Positions 45,418-57,500 of a stretch of DNA of 64,000 nt are shown piece by piece. Under the pieces are notes generated by a model. That model ran no database searches, had not been told where the DNA came from, and worked only from the letters and a program-made list of their open reading frames with translations. Position 1 is the first letter of the stretch. Every line of letters begins with the position of its first letter. The position numbers and the translations under genes were made by a program. This stretch comes from Isoetes taiwanensis (lineage: Eukaryota > Streptophyta > Lycopodiopsida > Isoetales > Isoetaceae), in contig JAJEKV010000002.1 in assembly GCA_021234155.1 (NCBI GenBank), positions 39,235,841 to 39,299,840 on the forward strand, in the 5' to 3' direction.

Positions 45418-45795
45418 GAGGCTATTGTTCTGCCTCCAGCACCAATGGGAAGTATGTCTTCCTCTTTGAAGGAAGATCTTGAGGCCATTGTTCTGCCTCC
45501 AACACCAATGGGAAGTATGTCTTCCTCTTTGAAGGAAGAACTTGAGGCCACTGTTCTGCCTCCAGCACCAATGGGGAGTATGTCTTCCTCTTTGAAGGAA
45601 GATCTTGAGGCCAACTGCTACGCCTCCAAAGACCAATGCTAAGTATGTCTTCCTCTTTGAAGGAAGATCTTGAGGCCAAATTACGCCTCAAAGACCAATG
45701 GGAAGTATGTCTTCCTCTTTGAAGGAAGATCTTGAGGCCACTGTTCTGCCTCCAACACCATTGGGATCCTCTTTGAAGGAAGATCTAGCTGCTGT
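45418..45795. repeat. 63-bp coding minisatellite, about six copies
   Basis: Units begin at 45418, 45481, 45544, 45607, 45672 and 45734. The first three are exactly 63 bp and encode 21 residues, E-A-IVLPPAPMGSMSSSLKEDL. Later ones carry two-base gains or a one-base loss and leave the frame. The array separates the two-module ORF from the DUF4283 ORF. Confidence 0.95.
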
Positions 45796-45809
45796 ATCCC
45801 TTCGTAGAG

Positions 45810-47234
45810 ATGGCGAACCGGATTTGCCACCTTGATAATCAAGCTTTGATTGTTAAAATAATAAGAGGTAATCCCTCTTTACCTGAGCTTAAGAAGACCA
45901 TAGAGCGTATCTGTCGGGGCAGAATCCTACCCCGTATTCAGCCTCTTGATAATCTATACTTCCTCATTACTCTTCAGTCTGATAGAGAGGCCTCAACTCT
46001 CTTCAAGAAAGGGATTCTCACATGTCCAAATGGCCAGATTCTGCTTCAAAAGTGGCAGCCAGGCTTTAACCCTCATAAGCCAGAAGCTTTGTTTTATCCT
46101 ATCTGGCTTTCCCTCTCAGATCTTAGTGCCGAGTATTGGACTGAGAAGGCATTCAAAGCCATTGCCTCTTGTCGAGGAGAGTTTATATGCATGGGAGGGA
46201 CAACCATCGAAGCTCCAAAGATTTGTATCTCTGTTGATACCTTCAAGCTGCTCCCAGAATCTGTTTTTTTCCATAGCTTTGACAACAAGCTCACTGAGTT
46301 TAAACTCTCCATTTCTGGCATGCCTCTTCCATGCTCTATATGCGGAGCCAATGTGCATTCAGGAGTGCTTTGTACCAATTCCCAGTTACCTCCTAAGCTG
46401 GGGCCTGACATGAAAGGGAAAGAGACATTTGATGGGAATGTAGACTTCGAAAAATCCATGCTCCTTAGTTCTGCCATAAAAAAGGCTGTTGTCCACCTCT
46501 GTGAAAGCTCCAAGGGAGGCAGCTCTGGACAAAATAGACATGGGCAAACTATCCAAGCTGACATTGCATCAATCTCCACTGTATCTATTGATCTGACTGC
46601 AATCCAGCCCTCTGTAAGTGTCGCTTATGCTCCTAACAGACCAGTGCCTCTGTCCGTCCATTCCCAAAACAGATATGCTCCTTTGGTTGGGATTGAGAAG
46701 CCCACCTCTCCGCCGGCCTTGATCAACACACATCTGGTCTGCTCTTCTGATAGAGACTGCTCTTTGGAGGCGGCTGATAATCACAAAGAACACCCCAAGA
46801 TGATTTCAGATCATCTCCAGAAGGTAGATCACGGCTCTATTGCTTCCACTGGTTCTAGTCTTCATATCAGCGCCATCAGCTCTTTTCTCCATACCCGAGA
46901 TGGCCCTATCTCACCCAAGGGCATTCATCAAGACCGAGATGGCCCTATCTCTCCCAAGGGCATCCAGCAAGATTGTGCCAGTACTCCGCATCTGGCATTT
47001 GGTACTTCTGAAAATGGTTCCAAGTCTGCTGGACCAGCAGCACCCAAGGTTTGTGATGCCATTGTGAATGGCGAAATGGATAAGGTTGGGGATGGCTTCA
47101 AATCCTCTGAGCCGGCAACTATTGAAGGTGAAATGATGGAGGCCTCTCAAGCAGGTAGACGCTTGCCTCTTCGTAAGCCTCTGTTGGAAAAAAGAAGAAA
47201 AACTTACTACAGAAGCACGATAAACAGGGTTTGA
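45810..47234 (+). CDS. LINE ORF1-type protein: DUF4283 domain and zinc knuckle
   Basis: DUF4283/zinc-knuckle proteins are the nucleic-acid-binding ORF1 of plant L1-type LINEs; they coat the element's RNA. The 474-residue frame has an N-terminal DUF4283-like region (about 1-175) with LYFLITLQSDREASTLFKKG, QILLQKWQPGFNPHK and FYPIWLSLSDLSAEYW. A knuckle CSICGANVHSGVLC (C-x2-C-x4-H-x4-C, about residues 176-189) follows. The rest is low complexity, with a duplicated 13-residue DGPISPKGIHQDR from a 39-bp repeat at 46897-46974, and a basic end, LRKPLLEKRRKTYYR. ATG at 45810 lies at the start of the domain. No endonuclease/reverse transcriptase ORF2 follows within several kb, so the element is truncated or the ORF was captured alone. 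The frame is intact. Confidence 0.7.
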   Translation: MANRICHLDNQALIVKIIRGNPSLPELKKTIERICRGRILPRIQPLDNLYFLITLQSDREASTLFKKGILTCPNGQILLQKWQPGFNPHKPEALFYPIWLSLSDLSAEYWTEKAFKAIASCRGEFICMGGTTIEAPKICISVDTFKLLPESVFFHSFDNKLTEFKLSISGMPLPCSICGANVHSGVLCTNSQLPPKLGPDMKGKETFDGNVDFEKSMLLSSAIKKAVVHLCESSKGGSSGQNRHGQTIQADIASISTVSIDLTAIQPSVSVAYAPNRPVPLSVHSQNRYAPLVGIEKPTSPPALINTHLVCSSDRDCSLEAADNHKEHPKMISDHLQKVDHGSIASTGSSLHISAISSFLHTRDGPISPKGIHQDRDGPISPKGIQQDCASTPHLAFGTSENGSKSAGPAAPKVCDAIVNGEMDKVGDGFKSSEPATIEGEMMEASQAGRRLPLRKPLLEKRRKTYYRSTINRV

Positions 47235-47239
47235 AGCAT

Positions 47240-50200
47240 CCTGTAGAAACCTTCTTGAGCACTCTCAAGAGAGGGCAGCAAGTCTCTTGTGATTTCCTAT
47301 GCTTCTTGATCAATAGATGGTTTGTCAACAACAATCGAGAATAATGATGCTTTATCATGCAAACAATTTTCTCTATATTTGCATTAAATGTGGTTACCAT
47401 ATCTAGCATCAAGGCGTTTTTTGTGTCGGGGCTTTGCGCTATATAATATTATGATTTTGATATTTGGAGATATTTTAGTCCCCTCTTCAAGTTGAATAGT
47501 GCATGTTACGTTATCTGGGTTTCCTATATATTCCATAGAATTGCTCCAGGAAATTTTGTTGCGTAAATATTTACATGTTATCACCATGGCCGATTTATAT
47601 TCAAAATAATCATTGAGATGGTCTATATGTTGTCCAAATCCTTACCCATGGAAGGGCGGGTGCAACTGAAAATATAACTTCCTTTATATTTGAGCGACTT
47701 CTTAAGGCAATGCAGGTGGTGCCTTTACACCAACAATGGCTACATTTGGTCTTGGCCTCGGAATGACCACATCAGACTAAGTCCCAAAGGCCCTTTTTGT
47801 CTTTATTGACGCTATTACTCAATGCATTCCCCTTTGGATTGGAAGTACGGAGAACACTTTTGGACCTTCCTCGGGTATTAACAAACTTAGCTTTGCACCA
47901 CCTGGCTGAGGTCCCATCAAAGATTAAATTGGAACAATTCAGGAGGTTTATATAGGCAATTCTCATAGAGATTATTTTAAAATCAGTGCACGGATATATC
48001 TCAATTCTATGTTGTCACCACGATAATAATAGCATTATGGTGTAGTTAATGGGGGCAATAAGAACCTTGGTTCCCATAATCACTTAGGTTCCTACCACAT
48101 CTTTATCCCTCCTCATGAGACTTTTGAGGTTACCCCAAGGTACTTGAGTGGCATATAATGCGTTTGGGGAAGTTCACATTATATAGGAAAATTAAGCTTT
48201 GTAGTACCGTGGAGTGCAAATAAAGAAGGCTGAGAGTTGCATCAGTCACGTGTAAAAGATGAAGTATCTTGACAAGCTGACCCTTTACACTTACTATACA
48301 CACCACGAAAATTTATCTCACGGAATCTTGAAACAGAGGTATAAAAGGTGTCTCAAAGCGTGGCGAGGAGTGCTTGCGCCCTTAGCTCATGAAGTAGGAT
48401 GTTATTCTTGTCCGGGGAACACAGGCATCACGTTTTGAAGCAGAGGCGCTCTATACCTGGAGCAAAATGGGTTCCATTAATTACTCCTCACTTAGCTTTG
48501 TACGACCACGAGGACAAAGGAGGTACTTGCCATACTTTGCCAGGAAGGCCTCACTCAAAAATGTCCTTTTTCTTTGCAAAGAATGGTTGATGGCGAAATT
48601 TGTGATCTTTGAATCAAGGAATGTGGGGCCCTTTATCAATGTCTCTCGCCTCTAACAAGAAACTGCTTGAAAGAGGCGGTTATGTGGAAGGGAAATTGAA
48701 AATTTGATTAGTCATCCAGGGTGACGGAGTGGATCTTAGGGGATTTGGCTTATGGTGATACGTGTGTAGGGATCGGTGATTGGGTTACGGGAATCTATTA
48801 GAAGATGTGAGGGCAGTGGAACTCCTTGTTTAACAATGGTAGATTTAATGCAGTTTCCACCTTCCAGTATGCGCTACATTCTCGAATCAGAAGAAAATAA
48901 ATAGAAGGGGGCTGGGAAATTACTTATTTATACATTAGGCAGAGATTTTATATATAATAACTAAATGCATGCTTCATATGGGCGGGTGTTATGCGAGGAG
49001 GGATCACGGCGGCCTTCTCTCCACCACGATCATGTCCCCCAAAGTTTAGTATTCAGAGGATGTGTATCTATAGGTGGGATAAGTAGAAAATATTATTCCA
49101 TTCAAGTTCAATACGTCTGGGGAAGGCGTGCAAGTAGTTTAGAATTATTTATTCGTCTCTCTCCTAACAACCTCGACACTTAGTATACAGCTTTGGAGTG
49201 CGGCGCGATCTCATGAAACACTGGGATTTAAAAAGGTGGGGTAGAGTGGGGAGCTTTGGCGACGAAGGTTGGGAGGTATACACTTTGTGCGGGGAATAAT
49301 TCCAGCGCTATCCGACCCACGCTTGATGACAAAAAGCGGAAGGAATGTGGGCTGATTTGGAAGGGGAAAGCAAGGGCAAGCTGGCGAAGGGGAGGGAGCA
49401 AAGTGCGAGCATTGCGATCCAAGAAGGCTTCAAATGTATCTTTGGTAGACCATGAAAACTCTAAATGCTTTTTTTTTTAGAATGCATTTGGAGCAAAGGT
49501 TAGCGAAAATATCATCATAGTTAAAGAGCTGATAATTCAAACATATTAGAGAATCCCGGAAATCAGGTCCACTTATAAGGGGAAGTTTTTGAAAATGTCT
49601 TTTGGAAGACCCTACCCCCTCCTGCATTCTCCGGATAGCTACTGAGATTTATTCTAAAGTTGAAGGCATTTGGGAAGAGGGTTACCCCGAAGAATGGGCG
49701 ACTCTGCAAAATATTAGAGGGAAGGGTTACAAGACCCTATGTTCTCCAGCAGCAGGAAAATCCACAGCCTAATGGTTTTCCTCGAATTCTTTTGTGAATT
49801 TTGGGATGTGCTTCAGTCATGACTTTGCTCCAGGAAGCGTGTATGTAAGCGGCGTGGGGTTTCAAGCTCCTGCAGTAGCGCGGGCTTTATATCACTTATT
49901 CCAAAGATACAAGGCCTCGTGCCTTAGTGAATGGCAGCCAACACTCACAATGTCATATATAAAGTGATCATGAGAGCTGGCTGCTTAGCAAGTTTAGGCT
50001 CCAATCCTCCAATAGGATCATTGGGTGAGGCAATGCTGCAGGGCTGGGAATGATGTCTAGCCTGCTACAGATTGCAGCCGAAGGGAAGGCTCACGTATTA
50101 GTGCCAGGGCCTCAAAGCAGAAATGTGCCAGTCCCGAAAATGCCGGTTTGAGAGGCCTGCTATTTGACTCCCTCGGATGGGAAATTTTGAGGTATGCTTG

Positions 50201-51130
50201 ACCCATGGTTGAGTTGCAGTTCTCAGAGTGGCTGGCAGGGTTAGACAACTTAGTACGCCAGTAGATAGTGGGCCATGGAGTGCTTTAGTCTCAAGAGGTA
50301 CAGACAAAATTTTGCCCTCACGACCAGCAGCTGCTACTCATCATGGCCTAATCTCCTCACAAGAATAGTTTCAACTAAAGAATGGCAGAAGGAGAATTTT
50401 GAAGGGACTCCACTTTCACGAGAATTCTGTGAATAAGCTACTTGTGTCAATGTCGATGCAGCAGTTTAATGCTTTTACATGTTTTCTCGGATATATGATG
50501 ATAATATAGTTTTCACTTTCATTTGGAGGAGATCACCGCGCTTGGCTAGGTATTTAATTACTTTGAGTGGGATAATTTCCGTTTCCATTTTTGAGATTGT
50601 TAATTTACGCTGAAAAAGGCACAGGCAGAAACTATCCTTAGATTTTTTGCGCTACTAGAACTGCATCCGAGCTTCCTCCGGTTGGGTTTTACGTTAAGTG
50701 AGGGCAAGAACAATGTGAAACAAGGGAAATTCATTAAAGATTGAAGATAAGTTAGATTGAAACCAAAAGTTTGTGGTTGAAGATATACATGATGGTCGGT
50801 GACACAAATATTTACATCATCTTACTTTGGGACACCCTACGGAACAACCTTGCTTCTGAGCAGGTGCGTTGAAATACAAAGGCAACTTGAAGAAGGCGAA
50901 ATACGAAGACGCTAGCTGAAGCGAAGCCGATCATGTCCTTTCCTGGTGCCATTTGTACTGGGAAGAGCAAAATCAAAAGTTAGTGCAAGAAGTTGATACT
51001 GCAGACCATTACAAATCAACCTTCTGATTCTAGGGCGCATTTTCACGGAGTAGGTACGGGCGCTACCGACTACGCGCCAGTCGAGAGGAAGGCCCCTGTC
51101 TATAGCTTGGGAAGCTTTAAAAGGCAAAAA
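47240..51130. other. No recognisable gene
   Basis: Frames on both strands are short and lack domain signatures. No repeats of note were seen, apart from A/T runs. Possibly very old transposon DNA. Confidence 0.3.
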
Positions 51131-51139
51131 CGAGGAAAA

Positions 51140-51880
51140 AGATTTACCTTCTTTTTTTCCTAAGTAGGCGAAAAAATTTTTTGAGGGGCGCTTTCTAGGC
51201 TGTGGTCGAGAAAGAATGAAAGAGCCCCCTCTGGCAAACAGCCTTTCTCGACTTCATGAGTCGAGAAGCGTAGCTTCGGAGGAAGTAAAAATTTTTTTTT
51301 CTACTTTTTTTAACTAGGAAAAAAGTTTTTCAAAGAAAAATTTTTGCTTGAGGCCTTTCTGGGCTAGGTGGTCGAGAAAAAGCATGCGAGAGTAAAAGCA
51401 GCGCCTTGATTTTGTGGGGGGGTTGAAGAGGAAGCTCAAAAGCGCTTTGGTCTTAGGGGTTAGAAGAGAGCCTTTCTACCATTTCGCGCGAGCGTCGCCA
51501 GCAGCGAGGGTTTTAAGGGTTAGAAGGCGCTTTACGGCCTACGCGAAACCGAAGAAAGGCATCAAAAAGCGGGTTTTGGGGGTCAAAAGACAGCTTTCGA
51601 CTGCAGCGAAGTGTTCGAGAAGCGGCCTGTAGCAGCGGTTTAGGGTCAAAGACCTTTCAAAACTCGCGGTCGAGAAGAAGCGTCATGAAAAAACACGAGT
51701 TTGAGGGTCTTTCTCAACTTCCTTGATGTCCGAGAAAGCGGAGTTCTAAAGGCCTTCAAAGTAAAAAATATAGGTCGAGGTAAGAAGAAAACTATAGTTC
51801 TAAGGCCCTTTAGGAAATAATAAAAAGGGTCTAGGCCCTTCAAGATAGAAAACCTGAGTCTAAAGGCCATTTTTGGGTAG
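51140..51880. repeat. Patch of GGTCGAGAA / TTTCTCGAC dispersed repeats, organelle-like flavour
   Basis: GGTCGAGAA-like phrases and their complements recur at about 51202, 51247, 51267, 51369, 51609 and 51668, including the palindrome-like TTCTCGACTTCATGAGTCGAGAAG. GGGTTAGAAG-type units recur near 51457 and 51510. Such AG-rich, TCGAGAA-bearing text resembles spacer DNA of plant mitochondria, so a nuclear mitochondrial insert is possible. I could not match a mitochondrial gene. Confidence 0.35.
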
Positions 51881-54210
51881 AAAAGAAGCTACAACTAAGT
51901 CAGAAGGTGAAAATGAGCCGCGCTTCCATCCCGCTGCTATTCACCCCTTTGTTGTGCTTGATGGCAATCCACAGCAAATGTGGCGAACCTACTTTTTACT
52001 TGTCTCACACTTTTTAATATGTAAATGTTTATCTATGGCTTTATTCAAGATACCTTTCTTGGTAAATAGGGTATATACCTTAGCATTTTTACAATGCAGA
52101 CAGTATCCTATCTGCTATGTATTTTTAATAAACACTGTGCTCTACTGTACATTTTCTATGAAAAAATACCCCTCCCCATAAAATTTCCTATGTATTTTCC
52201 ATTGTGCCCACAATGCACACATGTAAACAGCAACATGTACTTGCACCTATAATACGCATTACTGCTTAAAAAATAATTTTACCTTATAACTAATAATAGC
52301 ACACCATATAAATATACTTACATATAGCTATATAATAGCTGCACACCATATAAATATTATGCCCGTGACTTGTTTTCCAAGACTCTCTTTACTCCTCTAC
52401 TCTGGGACTTGTTTTCAGAGACTCACACACATACTTTTTTCCCCCAATATTTTGAATTTGGAAATTTAATTTTACTTTATAAGATCATGTTGTACCACTT
52501 GGAAAGGAGAAACCACTGCAGTTTAGGAAGATTACACAACCCGATCGTTTCTTGAAGAATAACACCACAAAGAATGCGTGCATTCGACTTTCCTTGCTAA
52601 AGTATCACGGCAGAACTACTAGAGCAGCCCACAGAATCACATTTGTTTGGGTCCATTTTGGAGCCACACGAAATTTACTCCGAGATCACACTTCATAACC
52701 CGTTCTTCCAAGAACGCTACCCACGTAAAGAGGCTTCAGAAACTTCTAAGCTTCGATATCAATTTGGAGATAAACACTGCCGACCTTGGCGGCTTTTGGC
52801 GGGAATACCAAAAGCAGCTCGATATATCCGGCGCTTCCAAAGCGGCTGCTGTAATTCGCGACTAGTTGGGATAATGGATGCGCTCATCTTTTACAACAAC
52901 GCCTCCTGCGGTCGACCTAGCGGTGCGGCAACTCGGCATGGTGCCATCTATAAACCGCTTCCATTACATTCACCAGCACACTAAGCCGCCGGCCAGCCCG
53001 CACTGTCCGGCTGCCACCAAAGCGCCAAAGCGGCCTTCTTGAGTCCACGCCAATGCCCGTAAGCACAGCCTTCTTAAATCACGTATTGCTTTTATGGCTG
53101 CAGGCCTTCTCCAAATCCTGCGATTCAAATACGCTCTCAATACCTTTCCAAATAAGTACTGCTGCTTTTTATTCGAGTAGCATAAATTACCGCGGCTTAG
53201 TTTAAAGGCCCGGCCCCCCTACCGATTCACGGGTTTACATGGAATCACGAGGAGGTAATTTTGTCTGTTGCTTGGATTGATTTATCTTTGTGCGATTTTA
53301 CAGCCGACTGATTCGATCTATCTTGGGAGTAGCGACGCGCTACTATTCCAGATGGGAAATGAGGCGCACCTTTTGCTTTTCCTTTCCATTTCGAGGTCGC
53401 GAGCGGGGGTTTGGAGGGGCGTGGATTGGCCCGGGAGGCTTTCTTTGGGCATAGCCAAGGTCGTTTTCTTGGCCGAAGAAGCAGGAGGATAGAAGAATGC
53501 GGAAGCAAGGGTAAAAGCAGAAGAGCAAGAAAGAGCCGATGTAAGCGATTATTGTCTAAGAAATGGGGAGGAAGAAAGAAGCTTTGGAACAATTCAATGC
53601 CTCGGAGTTGAAAATAAGAGCCAGCCCAATTACGCCCGAGATAATACAGTCGAGAATGAGGCCTAGCGAGGGAGCTACTTGCGGATACTTTGATAGGGCC
53701 TTAAACGGCAAGAACTTATTTCTAAAGATTTCTGCTGAGCAAGGGAGTTTGCATCTACACATGTTTCTTCACTTCCTAATAGTGGCAAAAAACCCACGCG
53801 TAGCCCTCGGCTCGGACCATCAAGTGCTCGGTCTACCCGGGTTGAAGGGTGCAAAGAAGAAGCTGATCTCTTAGACTCGATTTACCAAAGGAATGGCATA
53901 AAATAAAAAAAATGCCTTGGCCGACACATGAAAAAGGTTAAAAGCGGATGGAGTCTTTGCGTATGCGAGAAGCTGTCCGGCTTTTTCACTATGTAGGAAT
54001 ACTTCTTGACGGAAGGGTAGGGTCAATTGCTTTACTTTTGAAAGACTCTTCAATTCTTTCGACTCACTGTAGTAGAGAACAGTTAAATACCACCAAGTTT
54101 GGCTATTATTTCACGATTCATTATATATATATTGTTTTTTTTTTTTAATTAATTATAATAATGTTAATTCTGCCAATTATATTTATTATAATTATATTGA
54201 TTACTTATAA
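51881..54210. other. No assigned gene; one GC-richer ORF at 53563-53874
   Basis: The 103-codon plus frame at 53563 (MGRKKEALEQFNASELKIR, later KNLFLKISAEQGSLHLHMF) has protein-like composition but no recognised motif. The surrounding 53200-53880 is richer in G and C than the AT-rich stretches on each side (52000-52450, 54115-54215). It may belong to the same foreign or organelle-like patch as 51140-51880. Confidence 0.25.
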
Positions 54211-54219
54211 TTACTAAAG

Positions 54220-54545
54220 GTTTGCGCATCGCACACCCCTTTTGCCCTTTCTCTCCCTTCCCATTTGCCCTTTGCCCATCACATACTCCTCCCGGTCCCT
54301 GCTTTGCCCATCCTCCTTCCCTTCTCCGATTTGCCTTTCCCGCCCTCCCTCCCTCTCAGTTGCCTCTTTCCCATCCCCCCCCTCCCCCTCCCAGTACTTG
54401 CGAGTCCTCCTCCCCTCCTGGATTTGCCTCACCCTGCCCCTCTTCTCACACCCCGAGACTTCCTCCCTCCCCCTTCCAACAGCAGCCCCTTTGCCCGCTA
54501 CTCTCAGCTTTCTCCTTTCCCTTTACCTCCCACGATCTAGCTGCT
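54220..54545. repeat. CT-rich low-complexity tract
   Basis: CCCTCC, TTCCC and CTCTCC runs dominate 320 bases on this strand. The three overlapping Pro/Ser/Leu-rich frames here are artefacts of composition. Confidence 0.85.
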
Positions 54546-57500
54546 TGATTCAATGAAAAAGAATTTTTTGTCCCATTTTCGATTAGAGGTCCCAAAGGTC
54601 GAGATTTATCCCACTTTAATTAAATCGACTTGCCGCTTATCCTTTGAGGTTATACTCGGGGAATTGGCTTATGCAAATAAATGCGATTCTGCGGGGCCTG
54701 GGGCCGTGTATCATTGGCCGGGCGGAGAATTACGGAAGCTTTCAGGATATGCAATGGCGGCCGGGGGTCAGTCAAACTTTTGGGCCTTCCCCTTGTACTC
54801 TCGGCCGGTCCACAAAGGGCCTCACGGAAATTCCTATACTGGATTACCTCAAAAGAAGCTGGTACGTAATTGCGCAAAACCTTCCCAGCAACATGCAGAG
54901 TGATGTCCACTTGGGGCGGCTATGCATTACTGGCTCTCACATACTTTATCACTACCTTCGCCGGTTATGGATAGTTTGCCGAAGGGGTCACAACCAAATG
55001 CAGAATTATCATAAGAAGGTGTTCCTTTTGGGGAGGCGAGAGGGGCAAAGTGGCACAGGGGAGCTTTGCGATAAAGGGATGGTGGACTAGGATGCAAAGA
55101 CCCTTTTATTCAAGCTTTCGGGCTTTTGCTAAATTCGTCTAAGAAGGACTCTACAAGGGAGGAATGCTTACGAGGTTTGCCTATCACCGCTCTAAAATTT
55201 GTATCATATTGGCTAAAACAAGGTAAGCTCACAGGAAGCGGCCCTACTTGAGAGAGCTGGGGAGCTTTGCTCATTACAAGATAATGGCCAGTCGTCTCTG
55301 TAATGAGAGAAAGATCCTCGAGGCATGGATAGATGTGCAACATTTGTTTCACCTAGCAGATACTCCAGAGGCGCCGGGTGGATTAAACTGTTCAGGAATA
55401 GCAAAGGAATACTATGGGAGAGAGAAAGGTCTTCCATTGGCACTTTCTCCCATCAGTATCTTCACAAATGGAAGGGATTGTGGAATATTAAGTTTACAAT
55501 ATCTCACGGGTAAATGATAGATGGGTTTTATTTGGACACATTAATAGGAAAAGTATACTGGTGAAGAGGAGATGCGCCAAAGTACTAAAGGGGTTACAGC
55601 AAATGTCACTGCACCAACCACCACCGGGTATTATTGGCCCATGTGAACAATGGTCATTTGGGCATTAACTGGCTAATGCCTGAAAACTGTTGGAAGCGTG
55701 GTAGCATGAAGGTCTTAAAGGGGAAATGAGGAGATCCAACCGGAGTTTTGATCCATGATTCAAAGGTACAATTCTATCTCTCTACTGCTTATCACAGGCG
55801 TCTCCCTCGGAAGGAGGCAGGTTAAAGCGGCCGTTTAGGAAAGATTCCCTTTCTAAATTTGTGCTGGGCCATTGGCGATTTATCCATGAGTATTAGGTAA
55901 TTTTTCTTAATGTCTTTGTGTGGGTGCTGCAGCTCATGTTTGGGCAGGGGAGTACCTAGTATACATCTTCTTGCCTCTATATTGTGTACTTAATTTCGTC
56001 AGCTTCAAAACAGTAGTCTCAGGTACCCGGAAGGACATCTACGAATATAGTGGCATGGCTATGATTTATGCGACGTGTGCAGATTTTCACAGAAGCTGTG
56101 GGGGAACAGCAGAGGCTTCGGGAGTAAGCGCAATGTAGTGGCCAAAAATGTAACTCTCACAAAATACATGTGCCTAGGAAGATACAAATTATGCCGGTGG
56201 AGGTAAACGCTCTGCGCGAGAATTACAATGGAAAGTTTGTTAAACAAAGGAATTGTGGTTGACAGCGAATTTCGCGGAACATCAGAATCCAGAATCTATG
56301 GGGCACCCCTCTTCTTACGCCCTATGATCTCGAGAATTTTGGCAATGGGTAAGTCTATATTTGGGCTAATGGCACACCAATTGGCGGCTGAATTCAGTCG
56401 TGACCGGGTCATGTAAGGGCCTCCTAAGTGAACTTTGCGGCATTGTGGGTCATGGAAACCGTTGTAGCGTGGCTTTGAGGATTGGTAGGGGATATCGCAG
56501 GAAGTTACCAAAAACTTCTTTCCTTCGGAGGATTCGCGGCTCATGGCATTATCCCATCACGAAGCATGGTATAAACTACAACAAAAGAGCTTGATAGACT
56601 AGAAAAGGACCTTAGGGGTTTCCTTGCATGCCGAGTATAAGCTGGATGAATAATGATAATAATGAGGGAAGAAGCGAAGAACGTTAGACGAAAGCGGTTA
56701 CTGCGTAATGGCGTACCAGAACTAAGGATGTGTGGAGGTGGGGATCGGCGTTGGAGCGGTACCTCTCTCTATAATTGCCTGCCTCACTTTTTGGGTGAAG
56801 ATGGGTAACTTCCCTTATAGTATCAAGCTTGATCGAAGATGAGGAGATGCTTAACTCCCTTTGGTACATATGTTGTGGCAGCCTATCACTACTTTTTATA
56901 TTGTACATGGTTTTACTATATTTAATGTCATTACATATAATCTTACAAAAAAGGAAAAAGCTGGAAATGCAAGAAAAGAATACTAAAAATTGACTTACGA
57001 TTCATTTTGATAGAATTGGCCATTTGCATTTTTGTGACCTGCGGCATAAAATCACCTCTCAAGTATTAGGAAAATTTAACAAGGTCCGATGGCAATCCTG
57101 CGTGTCGGTGGAGTCCTGCAGAAAATATCACTCCGGAGAGATCAAATCTCTTTTGAGGTCAAACAGATTTTGCTCGGCCGGACTTTTGGCACCGCACACT
57201 GCATCTACTATACTTCCCTTTGAAGTTCTTCGTTTCAGAAAGGCACTTTCGAACTCCCACCATCAAGTAGGTGGATTTGAAGGCATTTAAAGGTATTGTC
57301 GTAAGAATTCAGTTAACCCGGCATCATGTGCATGTATGCATCTCTTGCCTCATCGCAAAGTACGGCGAGCTGCCATCAGAAAACAAATTTATTAACCCCT
57401 TATGCCGGAAATCATTTTACGAGCACTCATTAGCTCTTGCATTGCACCTTTACTGGTGCATGAAGCACATCTCCTAACCATTAAACGTTTGAATCAGAAG

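Noticed and set aside
47772-47966. Gene in the stretch after the LINE ORF1
   Set aside because: Short frame without domain or splice continuation; an ORF2 was specifically looked for and not found.
54222-54556. Three overlapping Pro/Ser/Leu-rich ORFs
   Set aside because: Produced by CT-rich low complexity; all three frames are open at once.
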